Of a stretch of 64,000 bases of DNA, positions 37,751 through 49,666 are shown one piece after another. The notes beneath the pieces are model-generated. The model was not told the DNA's origin. It saw nothing but the letters and a program-made list of their open reading frames with translations, and searched no databases. The position numbers and the translations under genes were made by a program. This stretch comes from Metarhizium brunneum. Lineage: Eukaryota > Ascomycota > Sordariomycetes > Hypocreales > Clavicipitaceae. The first letter of the stretch is position 1; every line of letters starts with the position of its first letter. The stretch lies in assembly GCF_013426205.1 (NCBI RefSeq), contig NC_089427.1, positions 3,410,001 to 3,474,000 of the forward strand. The letters run 5' to 3'.

Positions 37751-39871
37751 ATTATCCAGCTGAGGTTGTTGTGTTTGGAAGCAAGAGAGACAATCTAGAC
37801 AAAAGAATTATGCCGTCATGCAGTGATTTTGAAATTGTCCGTAAAGGTAATCAGGTCGGAAGAAACCATGGAAATAGAATAGAAGTTAAGAGTCATAGGA
37901 AAGGGCATCTCGGCCCATTTCATTGTCCTTCATGCCCGTCCCGGGTGTGCAGGGTCCAAGTAACTCATGCCTTGTGTTTTGAAGGGAATGAACGTCATTA
38001 AACCGGCCTCGGCTAGTCGGTCTGCCGGATCTGCCGGATCTGACCATTGCGCATTTGCATGACTGTTTCAAGTTTCGGGTATCCCTGCCTCAAACCAGGC
38101 CAAGATTTCGCTGTCTAAGATGACATGATTATTCGCCGACACTTCTCCACTCGTGAGACACATGAAGCAATAGGGCTGGAAATCCTCCCGAGTACTTGCA
38201 AACATCTGCAGGATGGGACGCCACACCCGAGAACAAGTTTAATGAATACAACAGAACATATGTCCTTCTTAACATGACAAGTGCGAAACGTATCAACAAG
38301 CGACATCGGCTTCGTCGAGCTCTCCCTTTTATTGCTCCGTTTTTCCCTTTCTTCTTTACTCGAGGTATTCGATAGAGTCAACTAGTTAGTTGCCAATATA
38401 CTTTGCTAGGGCCGCTACACCCAGCAACGCGACTGGGGCAATTGCAGTAGCATTTATTTTGCCCCTCTGTCGCTGTTTCTGTTAGGAGCTCTGGGCTCTA
38501 ATTCTTGATTGCTTAGGGCGGAGGGCCTAGAAGGCATTAATTGCCGAATAACCACATGTGCAATCACTTTCCAATGCTAATAGACTTATCGGCCATCCGG
38601 GGTATCCAAACCCGAGTGGTAACAGAGCGGGGCAAGTAAATCCAATCTTACTGTGAGACCCATAAGCCGCGTAATGTCGCGTTCTGCGTCTTTGTTTTAA
38701 AGTATGTGGCCCGGTAGGGGAAGTAGACCAATCAAATAATGCCTGTTATTGGTCATGTTCGTTGTCAGCACTGACAGACGCATCGCAGTGGAGACCAGCT
38801 CTGTAGCCCCAACACTACTATCCCGGTTGATAGGTATTCCGAGCAGGAGGTAGGAGCTTATGTGCGCTATCACGAAACGAATTACAATGTTGCAGCATTT
38901 AGTAACAAGGGGGGAACGGGTAATATCTTAACCCACATCCAGGAGGGATACAGCTAGAGAAAATAAGAAGAAGAGAACAGGGTAAAGGCTTTTACAGTAA
39001 AGTGCCGGATCTAGGGATTTACCGGATATCTACATACTAAGGCTTTAAGGACAAGTTTAAACATACTTTATAATAATAAGTTTTGATTTTTTAAAAGCTT
39101 ATATTTTAAAAAAATTATATTAATAAAAGTGTATTACTATATATAATAAGAGAAAAATAGTTACTTTTATATATATTAATTCTTAACTTCTTATAATACA
39201 AACTATCTTTTCTTTGTTATTCGGCAAAGATAAGAGCTCCAAGATAGTCAACATGCGCTCGGTAAAGTATTGGTCTTTGGTCTAGGCTTTGCAACAACTA
39301 CCTCCAACTGCACGCACGCCCGCCAAATAGTTCGTGAGTATCAAACCGAATAGCCTTTTCTAGTTATTACAGGAGAAATATCTGTATCACCGATCATGTA
39401 GAGAAATAACTGTCCATCAGCTGGCCGGGGACGCTGGTGAGGCGTGCAGGTCGCACAAGATTCCCCGCAAAAAACCATCAGCTGCCAGATGTCAGCTTCA
39501 GCTGAGCCTCGTCTCTCCCCCTCACCAATCGTTGTGCGGAAGGAGCAACGGGCTGCCTACGTGATTTCCTCTGAGCCATGCACGTCCAGATGTCGTCTTC
39601 GCTCTTTCCTGCTCCCCTAATTTCCACCTTGAACCCCGTCCTTTACCCACATTGTCGTGCAAAGCTCCTATACAAACAGGGCGTTTGCTCTTTTGATCTG
39701 CGACCACAACTACCGACCTGGTTCATCTTCACCAGACGCCCAAGTCTCGGCTGTGCTCCGCGGCATTTGACTGCCGCCTGCCAAGCAGTGGCCAAGGCCA
39801 CATGCATCTATCTCAGCATCAAAACTATCAATGATACCAGCAGCCAACTGGGCTCGGCGTGAATCGGACGA
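37751..39871. other. Spacer upstream of the PNP-NACHT-ankyrin gene
   Basis: It contains a small AT-rich block (listed separately) and otherwise short, unsupported frames. The last ~300 bp is the likely promoter of the gene at 39872. Confidence 0.45.
39040..39250. repeat. Short AT-rich, RIP-like island
   Basis: About 200 bp of mostly A/T with TTATAATAATAAG, TATTTTAAAAAAATTATATT and TATATATATTAATTC. The composition matches the long AT tract at the right end of the window and differs sharply from both flanks. Confidence 0.55.
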
Positions 39872-42800
39872 ATGAACAATTCTGAACTATTACTCGAAGA
39901 AACGCTCCTGCCATTGTGCACTGTCTGCTCCATTCTTCTCCAGGCTCACAAAGGCTCTAGAATGAAAAGACTTCGCCCTGAAAACTACACCGTGGGATGG
40001 CTTTGCGCTCTCCCGACCGAGCTTGACGCGGCGACGAAAATGTTTGATGAGCGGCATTGCGACATTCTACGAAAGCCCGATGATCCAAATTTATATACAC
40101 TCGGTCGAATTCACAACCACAATGTTGTCATCGTGTGTCTGCCTGCTGGTCAGACGGGTGCGAGTTCAGCCGCAGCGGTTATGGGCCAGATGAGGTGCCA
40201 GTTTCCGTCAATACAGCACACGTTCTTGGTCGGCGTTGGAGGCGGTGTTCCGGGCGACGATGCGGCTGTAAGACTTGGAGATGTGGTCATTAGCCAGCCG
40301 CATATGGGACATGGTGGTGTCGTTCAATATGATTTCGGGAAGAGCACACCGAGCGGATTTATACGTACTGGGTTCGTCAATGCTCCGCCAACTATCCTTT
40401 TAAATGCTGTTAGCAAGCTACGAGCAAATATTCTGGAGCACCAGGTCCACATTTCAAAGAACTTATCCACCTTCAACCACTTGCGAGATAGCGCCGGACC
40501 CGATATCCTATTCGAGTCAATCTACGAGCATGTTGGAGCGGCTAGCTGTGACAGTTGCGACAAAGATCTGGTGATACATCGAACGCCGCGAAGCAGTGGG
40601 GAAATTGTAATCCATTACGGTACTATAGCCTCTGGTAACCAACTTATACGAGATGCGTCCACGAGAGATACGCTCAGCTCGGAGCTTGGAGGTGTTCTTT
40701 GCTTTGAAATGGAAGCGGCTGGATTTATGAGCATATTTCCAGGCCTTATAATTCGAGGCATCTGCGACTACGCAGACTCTCACAAGAACAAGAAGTGGCA
40801 GGCTTATGCGGCAGCAACGGCAGCTATAATGGCTAAGGAGATCCTTTCAATTCTACCCATAACTCAACTCCCCGCGGACAAAGAAGCGGATTTTGGATGT
40901 GGCAACCCGTTACAATTCTTAAATCTTTCGCAGAGGCCAGAGTGGCATTTGGCCCAAGATGGTAGCTCTACACACTAATGCTCCGAAGAGTTGTGGATTT
41001 GCTAACACATGGCGCTCAGGGACTTTACCTTATAATATTTTCGAACATATTTCTAATTACGAACCCAACTGTACCTACCGCAATTACTTGCGCAACAAAT
41101 GCCCGGGTACTGCAACGTGGATACTAGGTAATAAGGAATTCTTGACGTGGAGAAAAAAGACCTCTGCATGTTTATGGCTGTCTGGTAAAAGTATGTATCC
41201 ATACGTCTACAAGTCAGACGGCGAGACACTAACTACCGCGCTCTAGTTGGCTCTGGGAAAACTTTTGTGACGTATTTCCGCACCTTATGACCCGTTTGGC
41301 CAAACTTGTCATAATATTAATGTGATTTAGGACCACCGTTGTTGAGCATCTAATGGAAGCGTCTCAAAAAGGTGGTGATTTTGTGGCACATTTTTTCTTC
41401 AACCACTCAAGCAAATTCCGACTGAAAGCTATTCATCTATTTGAAAGCTATATTAAACAGATGCTCGGTTTTCTTGACAATGCGGGACATGTATGCCCTC
41501 ACGAGCTAACGTATGTTGTGAAACGATTTTACGGCCCAAACAGGTGCCAACCCAGCTTTGCTGAGATTATAGAGATGATATTCATACCTCTGGGCGAATT
41601 CTTGAATCAGGTCACCCCAAGCGCAACATACATTGTGGACGGTCTCGACGAGTGTGAGTCAGTCGAGAGGCGACTGGTACTTAATACCTTACGAAACATG
41701 ATGCAACAGCGCGATACGCAAAGAGTTTTAGTCTCCGGACGGGAAGACCTGGATGTGACAAACTTCATAGAAAACTCTATGACCTTGCGCATATCAAGAA
41801 AGGAAAATGAAGAAGACGTTCGGGAGTTTATTGAGTGGAAAATCGAGGCAAAGCTGCGGGAACGACAGCTCACAGAAAGTGAGTACGTCCTCCGGGACAT
41901 CAAAAACAAACTGAATGAAAGGGCTGATCTCATGTGAGTGATTGCACCTATGGCAACCCTCGTTTTGATTGATATACTTATATTAAAGCAGGGTGTTATG
42001 GGTGAGTATGCAAATAGACGCTCTCTGGGACGAGTGTACTACGGATGACGATATTCAGACGGCCCTCGAAAATCTCCCTAGGAGTCTAGATGAGACTTAC
42101 GCCCGCTGCCTACAAAGAATAGATAGGAGGCAAAGTCGCTTTGCCCAGACCATTTTGCGTTGGGTGGCCGCAACAATCACGCCGTTTCAAGTCGATCAGT
42201 TGAGAGAGGCACTTGCGATTAATCCCAACACAGGGTGCCTCGACAGAAACCGAATGCCGCCACGCCAAGAGATTGTAAAATGCTGTTGTAACCTAATCAC
42301 TTCGAACTACGGTCAAATCCTCCTCGCACATCATTCCGTACGGCAGTTCTTAGAAACACGACTCCCTAGCGGCCGATTCACCTGGGCATCGTACAAGTTA
42401 CACACTGCGCGGCTAGAACTTGGTGCGCTTTGCGTGAACCATCTTACGTCTGCTGACTACGGTCTCAATTTGCAGCATTGTAATTTGGGCGAATGCTCGC
42501 GAATTGCAATAGGTAAACCAACAATGAAGACACTGGTTGAAGGCCCCTTACCATCCTGGACTCGCCGCTTTTTATTAAGGCCTAAACCTGCGACTATGTT
42601 CCTACCTAGCAAAGCTTCGAGCCCTCCTTCTGACATGGAGCTTTCGTCGTTCTTCCATTATGCCAAAGCCCACTGGGCGCCACTCACTCGAAGTATTAGC
42701 AAAGCCTCTCCACACTGGGATAACTTCCGCAGGCTTGCCCTCGAGCCAAATTTGTCATGGCGGTTACATCCTTGGCCGCCTCTAGGAGAATCTCCTGATT

Positions 42801-44659
42801 CTCACTACTTTGGCTTGTTGGGGTGGGCAATAGTACATCATCATGTCCCTTTACTAGATCTCTTATTACGGATACAGGATTATAAGCCCAGGAACGCCAT
42901 ATTCAACATGCCATTTTATCAGTACAATAATCTTCCGGCCTTACATTTAGCGTCAAGAACCGGTAATGCTGAGATTATAAAGCGGCTACTTGAAGTATGT
43001 AATCCCAATAAGGCGGATAACAATCATCAAACAGCCCTCCATCACGCGGCAGAGACGGGCCGTGTAGATGCTTCGCTGCTATTAGTCCAGCGGCAAGTGA
43101 GCCTAAAAGCTCAAGATAACAGGGGCCGGACGGCTCTACATTCTGCGGCAGAAAGTGGTCATGTCAGAGTGGTGCAAACACTTATTGATGGAGGCGCGGA
43201 CGTCAACCAGAGGGATAATATAAGACAGACCGCGCTGTTTCTCGCAGCCGGAAACGGCCATGAAACTGTTGTTCGGATGCTAGCTTACCGAGGCGCTGAC
43301 ATGAATATGGAAGACAACAATAGATGGACGCCGCTGTGCATAGCTGCGGATAACTTGCAGGACCAGACAACCCGGACGCTTATTGAGCTTGGCGAGGACA
43401 TCAACATGGAAGATGGCGTCGGACGCAAAGTGCTTGATATTGTAGCGAGTAAGCTTTCTGGGGACGTGGGCTCGAAGCCCAACGCCAACCAGGCAGTGTT
43501 TCTGGCCGCGAAGCAAGGGCACGAGGCGGTTCTACAGGTGCTGCTCGCATGCGGCGTCGACATCAACGGCAAGGATTTTGATGGATGGACACCGTTAACA
43601 CAGGCAGCTGCTAGTGGGGACGAAGTCATGGCTAAGCTGCTGCTCGAGAAGGGTGCCGACATAGAGGCTACCGACACAGAATATGGCTGGACGCCGCTGT
43701 CGTGGGCTCTCATAAAGGGAAAGGAAGCTGTCCTTAAATTGCTACTCGAGAAGGGCGCCGATATCGAGGCGTGTGCCGGGTGCCAACAGACGCCTCTATC
43801 GCAGGCGGCTCATACGGGGGACGATGTTAGAGCTAAGCTACTACTCGAGAATGGTGCCTACGCGGAGACGAAGGACCAGTTTCACCGAACACCTCTATCG
43901 CGAGCTGCCAAGGAGGGCAATAACACCGTGGCTAAGCTGCTCCTAGAGAAAGGCGCACACGTCGACGCTAAGGACTGTCATAACCGGACGCCGTTATCAT
44001 TGGCAGCCGAGGGGGGGCATGAGACCGTAACTGAGCTGCTGGTCGAGAATGGCGCTAATATCGAGGCGAAGGATGGGAAATATGGCCAGACGCCGCTCTC
44101 CCTAGCCGCTATGAATGGCCACGAGGCCGTGACTAGGCTGCTACTCGAGAAGCGCGCTGACCTTAAGACTCGAGACACCTTTTATGAGCAGACACCGTTA
44201 TCGTGGGCGGCCAAGGGGGGGCATGAGACCGTAACTGAGCTGCTGCTCGAGAATGGCGCTAATATCGAGGCGAAGGATGGGAAATATGGCCAGACGCCGC
44301 TCTCCCTTGCCGCTATGAATGGCCATGAGGCTGTGACTAGGCTGCTACTCGAGAAGGGCGCTGACTTTGAGACTCAAGACACCTTTTATGAGCAGACACC
44401 GTTATTGTGGGCGGCCAAGGGGGGGTACGAGGCTGTAGCTAAGCTGCTACTTGAAAACGGAGCATTCCTCGAAACTGAGGACGGGGCTGGCCGAACGCCG
44501 TTATCTTGGGCTGCCCAAGGGGGGCACGAGGCCGTGGTCAAACTGCTTCTTGACAAGGATTGCGACGTCCAGGCTCATGATGATAACGGGAGAACGCCAC
44601 AATCGTGGGCCTGTAAAGGGGGACACTATGCCATTTCCAGGCTGCTGCATATGCCTTGA
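39872..44659 (+). CDS. NLR-like protein: PNP/UDP phosphorylase domain, NACHT, ankyrin repeats, 1518 aa
   Basis: Five exons (39872-40961, 41020-41190, 41247-41271, 41331-41933, 41992-44659) keep one frame. The N-terminal PNP_UDP-like domain (about 35-330) starts with YTVGWLCALPTEL and includes GVGGGVPG, CFEMEAAG and RGICDYAD. The NACHT module starts with the usual CPGTATWIL lead-in, has an intact P-loop GSGKT (422-426), encoded mostly by a 25-nt mini-exon, and Walker B YIVDGLDEC (531-537). A winged-helix-like segment ending LAHHSVRQFL precedes about 15 ankyrin repeats (about 940-1518). In fungi this architecture belongs to STAND receptors of allorecognition or non-self response: ankyrins sense, NACHT switches, and the nucleoside-phosphorylase-like domain is the effector. 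ATG 39962 (MKRLRPENYTVGW) is an alternative start that fits the family better if the first 30 residues are leader. Confidence 0.9.
44011..44418 (+). repeat. Near-identical 204-bp tandem duplication inside the ankyrin region
   Basis: Unit 1 is 44011-44214 and unit 2 is 44215-44418. Each encodes two ankyrin repeats (68 codons). By eye they differ at about ten positions. Adjacent repeats are more diverged. Confidence 0.85.
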
Positions 44660-45541
44660 TCTCCATTTCCCGACACTCTTTTCGTTGGTGGCGCAGTTCT
44701 ATTCGTAACGAAGCAGTGCTGTTCCCCTCTCCGAGTCATAGCCGGGCTATCCCACATTCCCAACGTCTCTGATTAGCATTGGCCTTACCGTTTCTATGTT
44801 TAATAGCTTTGGCAGAGGTGTACTCGAGTGGTACGAGTTTATTAATGGCTGCCATTTGCCGGCCCGGCCTGACAGAGCACTGGTCAAGTGCGAGGCCGTT
44901 GGCCTAAATTTGCCGTCATGCGTGTATCCGTGGAGAGTGTCACACAAACGCAGTATGTGTGGTAGTCACGGGCATCTATCATATTTACCAGGATATGCCA
45001 AAGTTTGAGTCCTGAGTTGAACGCATCTTGTTACATGGAAGAAGCCCAACAGATCGTGAAGCCTAATAAAGGGGCTTCACCGATAAAGGAACCTATTAGT
45101 TACGCAGCTGGAACACGTGCCCGGGTAAGAGCCCTAGGCCTAGGCGTTCCTTTCATGTATATAAAGCAGTTACCTTTCTCTTCCTTCCTCTTAGCAACTC
45201 AGGACCTTTAATATCCTACGAGATTATTATTGAATTGAGCCCCTTTTGCTCCAAGCCTTCATATTGAACCCTTGTCACACATCTCAAGCGATGAATGAGT
45301 CCGGTTGCATTGACTATTCTATTACGCCTAGACGCTTCAGTAGCGTTGTTACTATTCCGGAGTCGTAACCATCATGGATTCTGGAACTAGCTCTACAACA
45401 GTATACAATAACTAAGTCTCGCGTCGAATGGGTATCAACTATCGGTAAAGGAGAGAGGCAAAAGCATCTATGTACATGTGTAGCACAGTCTCGCCATGGG
45501 GTATCAACTTTCAATCTGATGTAAAACAGTATTTCTTCTTG
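44660..45541. other. Convergent spacer, no gene seen
   Basis: It lies between the stop codons of the receptor gene and the membrane-protein gene. Frames at 44796-45008 and 45005-45211 lack support. Confidence 0.45.
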
Positions 45542-46383
45542 TCAAGACGCCAACTCATGTGCCGGTGGCTCATTCGCGGGCTTCTCAGCAGCGCGAGAAG
45601 GAGTCCCCGGCATCTCATGAACTATCCCGGGATCTGGGTCGGCAGCATTGTGTGCTGGTCCTGGCAGGCTATCGGCATGTAGCTGGGCTTTCTCGTAAGT
45701 CTGATCTTGGCTCTTTGTCTTGCTGCCTGCCGAACGTCTGCGCAGGAAGATGATGGAACCTAGGACGAGGGCTAATACTACAATAGGACCTATAACCGCC
45801 CCGGCTATCCAGGCTTTACTGGCTATAACAAGTGTTTTATTAGCTTCCATCCTCTAGACTGGGGAGCAGGTACAGCTTGAACCTGCCTGAGGAGGCTCCG
45901 ACAGGTGTTCCCACTGCAGAAGAGCTTGCAGTTGGTGACGGAGTGGACGAAGACGTTGCCGTGCTTGATGTTGAGTTTCCCGTGGGAACCATGTAAACGA
46001 TGGTCGATTCAGACCCGTCAGTTAGGACAAATATGCCCGTGGTAACGGAGTACTCGATATGGCAGAATGCTAGAAATGGTCCCAAACGCGGTATTCTTTT
46101 ACTCCCGCCCCCGTTGGTATTTTGCTTAATACAAGAAAGGCAATTCTCGTATGCAGTCCGAAAGGGCGAGTTGGGTTCGCAGAGTTCGGAGGTCTTCCCC
46201 GTCTGTTGGGCTATGACATAGACCGAATCTTCAGAGCAACAATAATGGTTAGCCAGTCGAGATTGTTGAGTAAAAGCTGGGTGCGTATAGTACTATGAGC
46301 TTACTGCATGTGTCATAGCATACGGAAGGAACTGAAATATCATCTTGGCTCTGACGGCTGCTCAGCAGCCGAGTCGTAGTCAT
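45542..46383 (-). CDS. Single-pass membrane protein with Cys-rich outer domain and Ser/Thr stalk
   Basis: Exons 46383-46305, 46228-45883 and 45818-45542 give 233 aa. The outer part starts with SVPSVCYDTCN, continues with EAQQTGKTSELC-type spacing (observed IAQQTGKTSELCEP) and further Cys pairs (CLSC), then a Ser/Thr/Pro-rich stalk (STSSTATSSSTPSPTASSS), one membrane helix (AWIAGAVIGPIVVLALVLG) followed by FLRRR, and a Pro/Glu-rich cytosolic tail. This is a widespread but uncharacterised fungal surface-protein design, probably glycosylated and possibly sensor- or adhesin-like. The 5' end is uncertain: ATG 46383 gives no good signal peptide, so a further upstream exon or a damaged start is possible. 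The upstream frame stays open to 46599. Confidence 0.65.
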
Positions 46384-47249
46384 GATGGCGTGCGTGACGG
46401 GAGTGATGGTGCCAAGCTCATTCGAGAAAACAGCATTCTTTGAGAACTTGGAACACAGAAAGATGCCCTTCCTCTTGGCTACCCCGCTTCGTGTAACGTT
46501 GTGAGATTTCCTTTTGGCTTCTAAGACATGCTTGTTTTCAAGCATCATGAGAGGCTCGCGAGCTTGTGGAGACGTCCTCGTGCCATGTACTCCCTGCAAA
46601 TCATGGATGACTGAAGCAGTACTCCGTACGCAGGCCTAATAACGGGAGACCTGAAAGGTGGTGAGATGATGTTCAATGTTTGTAGCGACCGTCCCCGTTT
46701 GCCGGGCGAGCCCATTGCGCGCATTATTCAATCTAAGATGGTTATCAATACTAAAGAGCGGCACATGAAATTATGCCAACACTTAACAGGCTTAATATCA
46801 TCACACGGTACTTTAGCTGCAGGGATTATGCTGAACGCTGAGAAATGGGCCTTCAAGCAGCCCGAGGAGAGTCGATGGACAAAAAGGGACAAGTGTTACA
46901 CGGTAAAGGCCAAACAGTAATATAGCCCAATAAAAGCGAATGGTATGAAGAACCAAAGTCATTAATGGCCAAGAGTCCTGATAGAGCCGATGAAAACATT
47001 CATCTCGAAAATCTCCTGATTGTACTTGCTGATGTATTCGATCAAAACATCACAATTAAGAAGCACATCTGCAGTACCTGGTACATATCCGGGACCATTT
47101 TGTCATACACGTAATATATTTATCACCGTAAGAGCGATACTGCCCTTCTCACGGCTTGCCAGGCTTGAACTCTAGTAAAGAACCCCAATACTGCCAGAAA
47201 TCTTCCACATCCACCAGTCTTGGCCATCACACAATGCGGATGTCAAGTT
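46384..47249. other. Spacer, no supported gene
   Basis: An 84-codon plus frame at 46666-46920 is the only candidate and has no recognised feature. Confidence 0.4.
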
Positions 47250-47538
47250 TTACCTCGGCTAATAATTGCCCATCATTTCAGTATATTGCGAGAAGGCAGT
47301 CCCTGCGCCATGTACGGGATAGCTTACATTGCAAATGGAGTTTAGACACTCATATGGCGGACAACAGTCATCATCCCACAAGCCTCCACATCGAGTCCCC
47401 TAAATTTTATTAGCATGTGGTATCAATGATGGCTGTTTCGAAAATCGCGGAACCTACATGCGGTATACAATCGCTCGCTCCTGGTCTCGCAAATGCCACG
47501 GTAGCCATAACAGCTAAATATAAAAGGTCGAACTTCAT
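47250..47538 (-). CDS. Knottin-like small secreted cysteine-rich protein
   Basis: Exon 1 (47538-47458) encodes a signal peptide (MKFDLLYLAVMATVAFA) and the first cysteine. The 58-bp intron 47400-47457 has GTAGGT, a TGCTAAT branch site and TTTAG. Exon 2 (from 47399) encodes the core with a CC pair. A second intron 47259-47327 (GTAAGC...TTATTAG) would end the protein three codons later at 47250; without it the frame runs to 47259. Either way there are six cysteines with gaps of 6, 7, 0, 4 and 4 residues, the pattern of an inhibitor cystine knot, with an acidic DDD before the CC pair. Such peptides are secreted protease inhibitors, ion-channel ligands or effectors in various organisms; the role here is unknown. 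The ORF pieces are too short for standard gene callers. The order and quality of splice signals make chance unlikely. Confidence 0.65.
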
Positions 47539-47835
47539 GGCTGTTTGTATGAATTTGATACCAAATCTTTTGATAAGTTATTCAAAGATGGGTTGGCGGC
47601 AGAGAAACGTGAGAAGATGCAGAACGGAGTGAAAAGCTGGGTTTTATACAGGATGTCGGCGCCAAGAACTAGCTGAACAGTATGTAGTTTTCAAAATACC
47701 ACTCTTGCCATGTGGGGTGACTAAATCATTGCTGTACAGGGAAACATCATGGAACCATGTTCATAATACTACACGTGTTGCGGTAGCGTTATCTTTGAGC
47801 TCCCTTTATGTCTAATTAGTAAGGAATATCCCGCC

Positions 47836-48367
47836 ATGCCGAGATTTGATAACCACATATCTTATAAAGCCAGGGCCCTTTCGATAGTACCTGCGTCGGA
47901 TACTCGCTTCATACACGGGGGGGTGGTAGACGTACAGCAGACTGAGTCTTCTCGCAAAAGCGCTGGGCGAATAGCTGAAACATAGTATCCAGCGATGAAT
48001 TCGGATACACCATCGGAGTTTAAAGGGCCTGCTGACCCGCTTCAGGATCCAGCACCTCCTTTCAACCAGCCGCATATGGGTCCCACGATATCTGGTATAA
48101 ACATGTATCCATCTCTGAACAACCACATTGCCTACAAGCTTTCTGGTACCAATGAGTTATGAGACTTGCAGGTTTCACATAGAAGAGAAACAGAATGGTG
48201 TGACAACCAGGCAGCTGGCCTCATTTAATCCGGTACATTCGATGAAAGGCTTACAGGATAGCCCTGAGTCCAGCTCCCAAAGCTCTGCTTATACGTGGCA
48301 TAGCCCGTTGAGCGGATTGCCATTTAGCTACCAAACACAAGACCTTCCATTTTATGTCTCTCCTTAA
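47836..48367 (+). pseudogene. Broken Pro/Ser-rich protein gene with in-frame TAG and frame change
   Basis: One frame from ATG 47836 reads protein-like (DNHISYKARALSIVPASDTR, then VVDVQQTESSRKSAGRIAET), meets TAG at 47983 (one change from CAG), continues with PAMNSDTPSEFKGPADPLQD and stops at 48160. A second frame (48128-48367) then carries SPESSSQSSAYTWHSP and ends in YVSP. A short element (DNHISYK, later NNHIAYK) occurs twice, hinting at internal repeats. No family is recognised. It sits on the opposite strand from the knottin-like gene. Confidence 0.4.
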
Positions 48368-49666
48368 CTCTGGCCTCGATGAAATATGGCAACCAGCTTA
48401 ACATTATGACCTCCCACTGAAGCCACTACTGTTGTTGTCGCCGAAACACGCCTTCATATGTCTTGAACTGACTAAAACCCCAATGCATCATCTATCTGAT
48501 GTATAATGTATTTCTCACGACTAACCTTAGAGTACAGGATGCAACACTTGCGTTTCAACACCGTTCCGACTATAACAAGCAGCGGTATGGGCAGGCTAGG
48601 CTAGGGCAAGGGTCTTTTGCGTCACCGAAGCAGGAACCTACCAAAAAAGAAGGAGCTGGATCCATCTCAGCGATAAGGGGGACAAGGCGGGAATGATTGT
48701 CCAAATAAGCTTGGCGGAGAGGCGACAGCCGGAGCGGCCGCGGGGAAAACCGGACGACGGAGGACATGGTCTGTAGCACGTTGTGGACGGTTTGTTACGC
48801 AGGTGGAATTGGCAAAAGGAGACGTTGGCGGTCGCACATTGCAGTCTGCAGTCTATAGACTGATGTATGTCTCCGGATAAGGAGGCGGCAGCTTTCCTGC
48901 GGCTCGGAGCGCACGACGTGCACTCCGAGGGTTGTCGTCTTTCCAGACGTGGATCAAATTGACGACGTAATAAACATACAAATGAGAGAGTGAAATTGCG
49001 ACGGCAATAGTCGGTAGTTGACGGGGAGATAAAAAGCAACAGCCAATATCTGCTCTGATATGCAAGGCGCCGTTTACGGAATATGGGTCACAATACCAGA
49101 CTCCACGGAACCTGAACCATTTGGGGGAAAGCTTAGATCCTTTCAAACCTTGTCTCAAGTTTGGTCTCGGTCAATCTTGCACTCGTATAGGTGAGATGGG
49201 CTGACTGAGTGTGTAACTGACGAGACACGACGACACCTTGGGCAGTCCATATTTCAAATCCAGGAATTCCATGTGACCTTCAAGCGCCCTTGCGTGGAAT
49301 CTCCTCGCCACTAAAATATTCCACAACAAGAACGGATTCACTTCTCATGGAGACTAATACGAATATTGGTGCACACTCCCACAAGTCTTGTGCCAGGGAA
49401 CCGCCGGTGGGAAAGAGTGGTGTTTATGCGAAACCTCATCTGTCAGCACCACTGAAACTGTGACTTTGACTGGTATCAGGACCGCTGGCATTCGCAGGCG
49501 ATGAATTCGGCTATGAAAACCGCATTTTTTACTTCCTTGCCGACCGTGGCGGCAAGTCCATGCTCCTGCCGGTCGTGTGGTATAAAAGCATCGGGGAATC
49601 CTGTCAGGAAACCCTCGAATGATTGTGAGCAAAACAATCGCAAGGTGTCATCACCTCACACTGCAC
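48368..49666. other. Spacer with weak coding-like stretches
   Basis: Minus 48853-49158 has a hydrophobic stretch followed by a basic tail ending PPPYPETY, and minus 49500-49640 has GFPDAFIPHDRQEHGLAATV. Either may be an exon of an unrecognised or dead gene, but I could not connect them. Confidence 0.35.
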
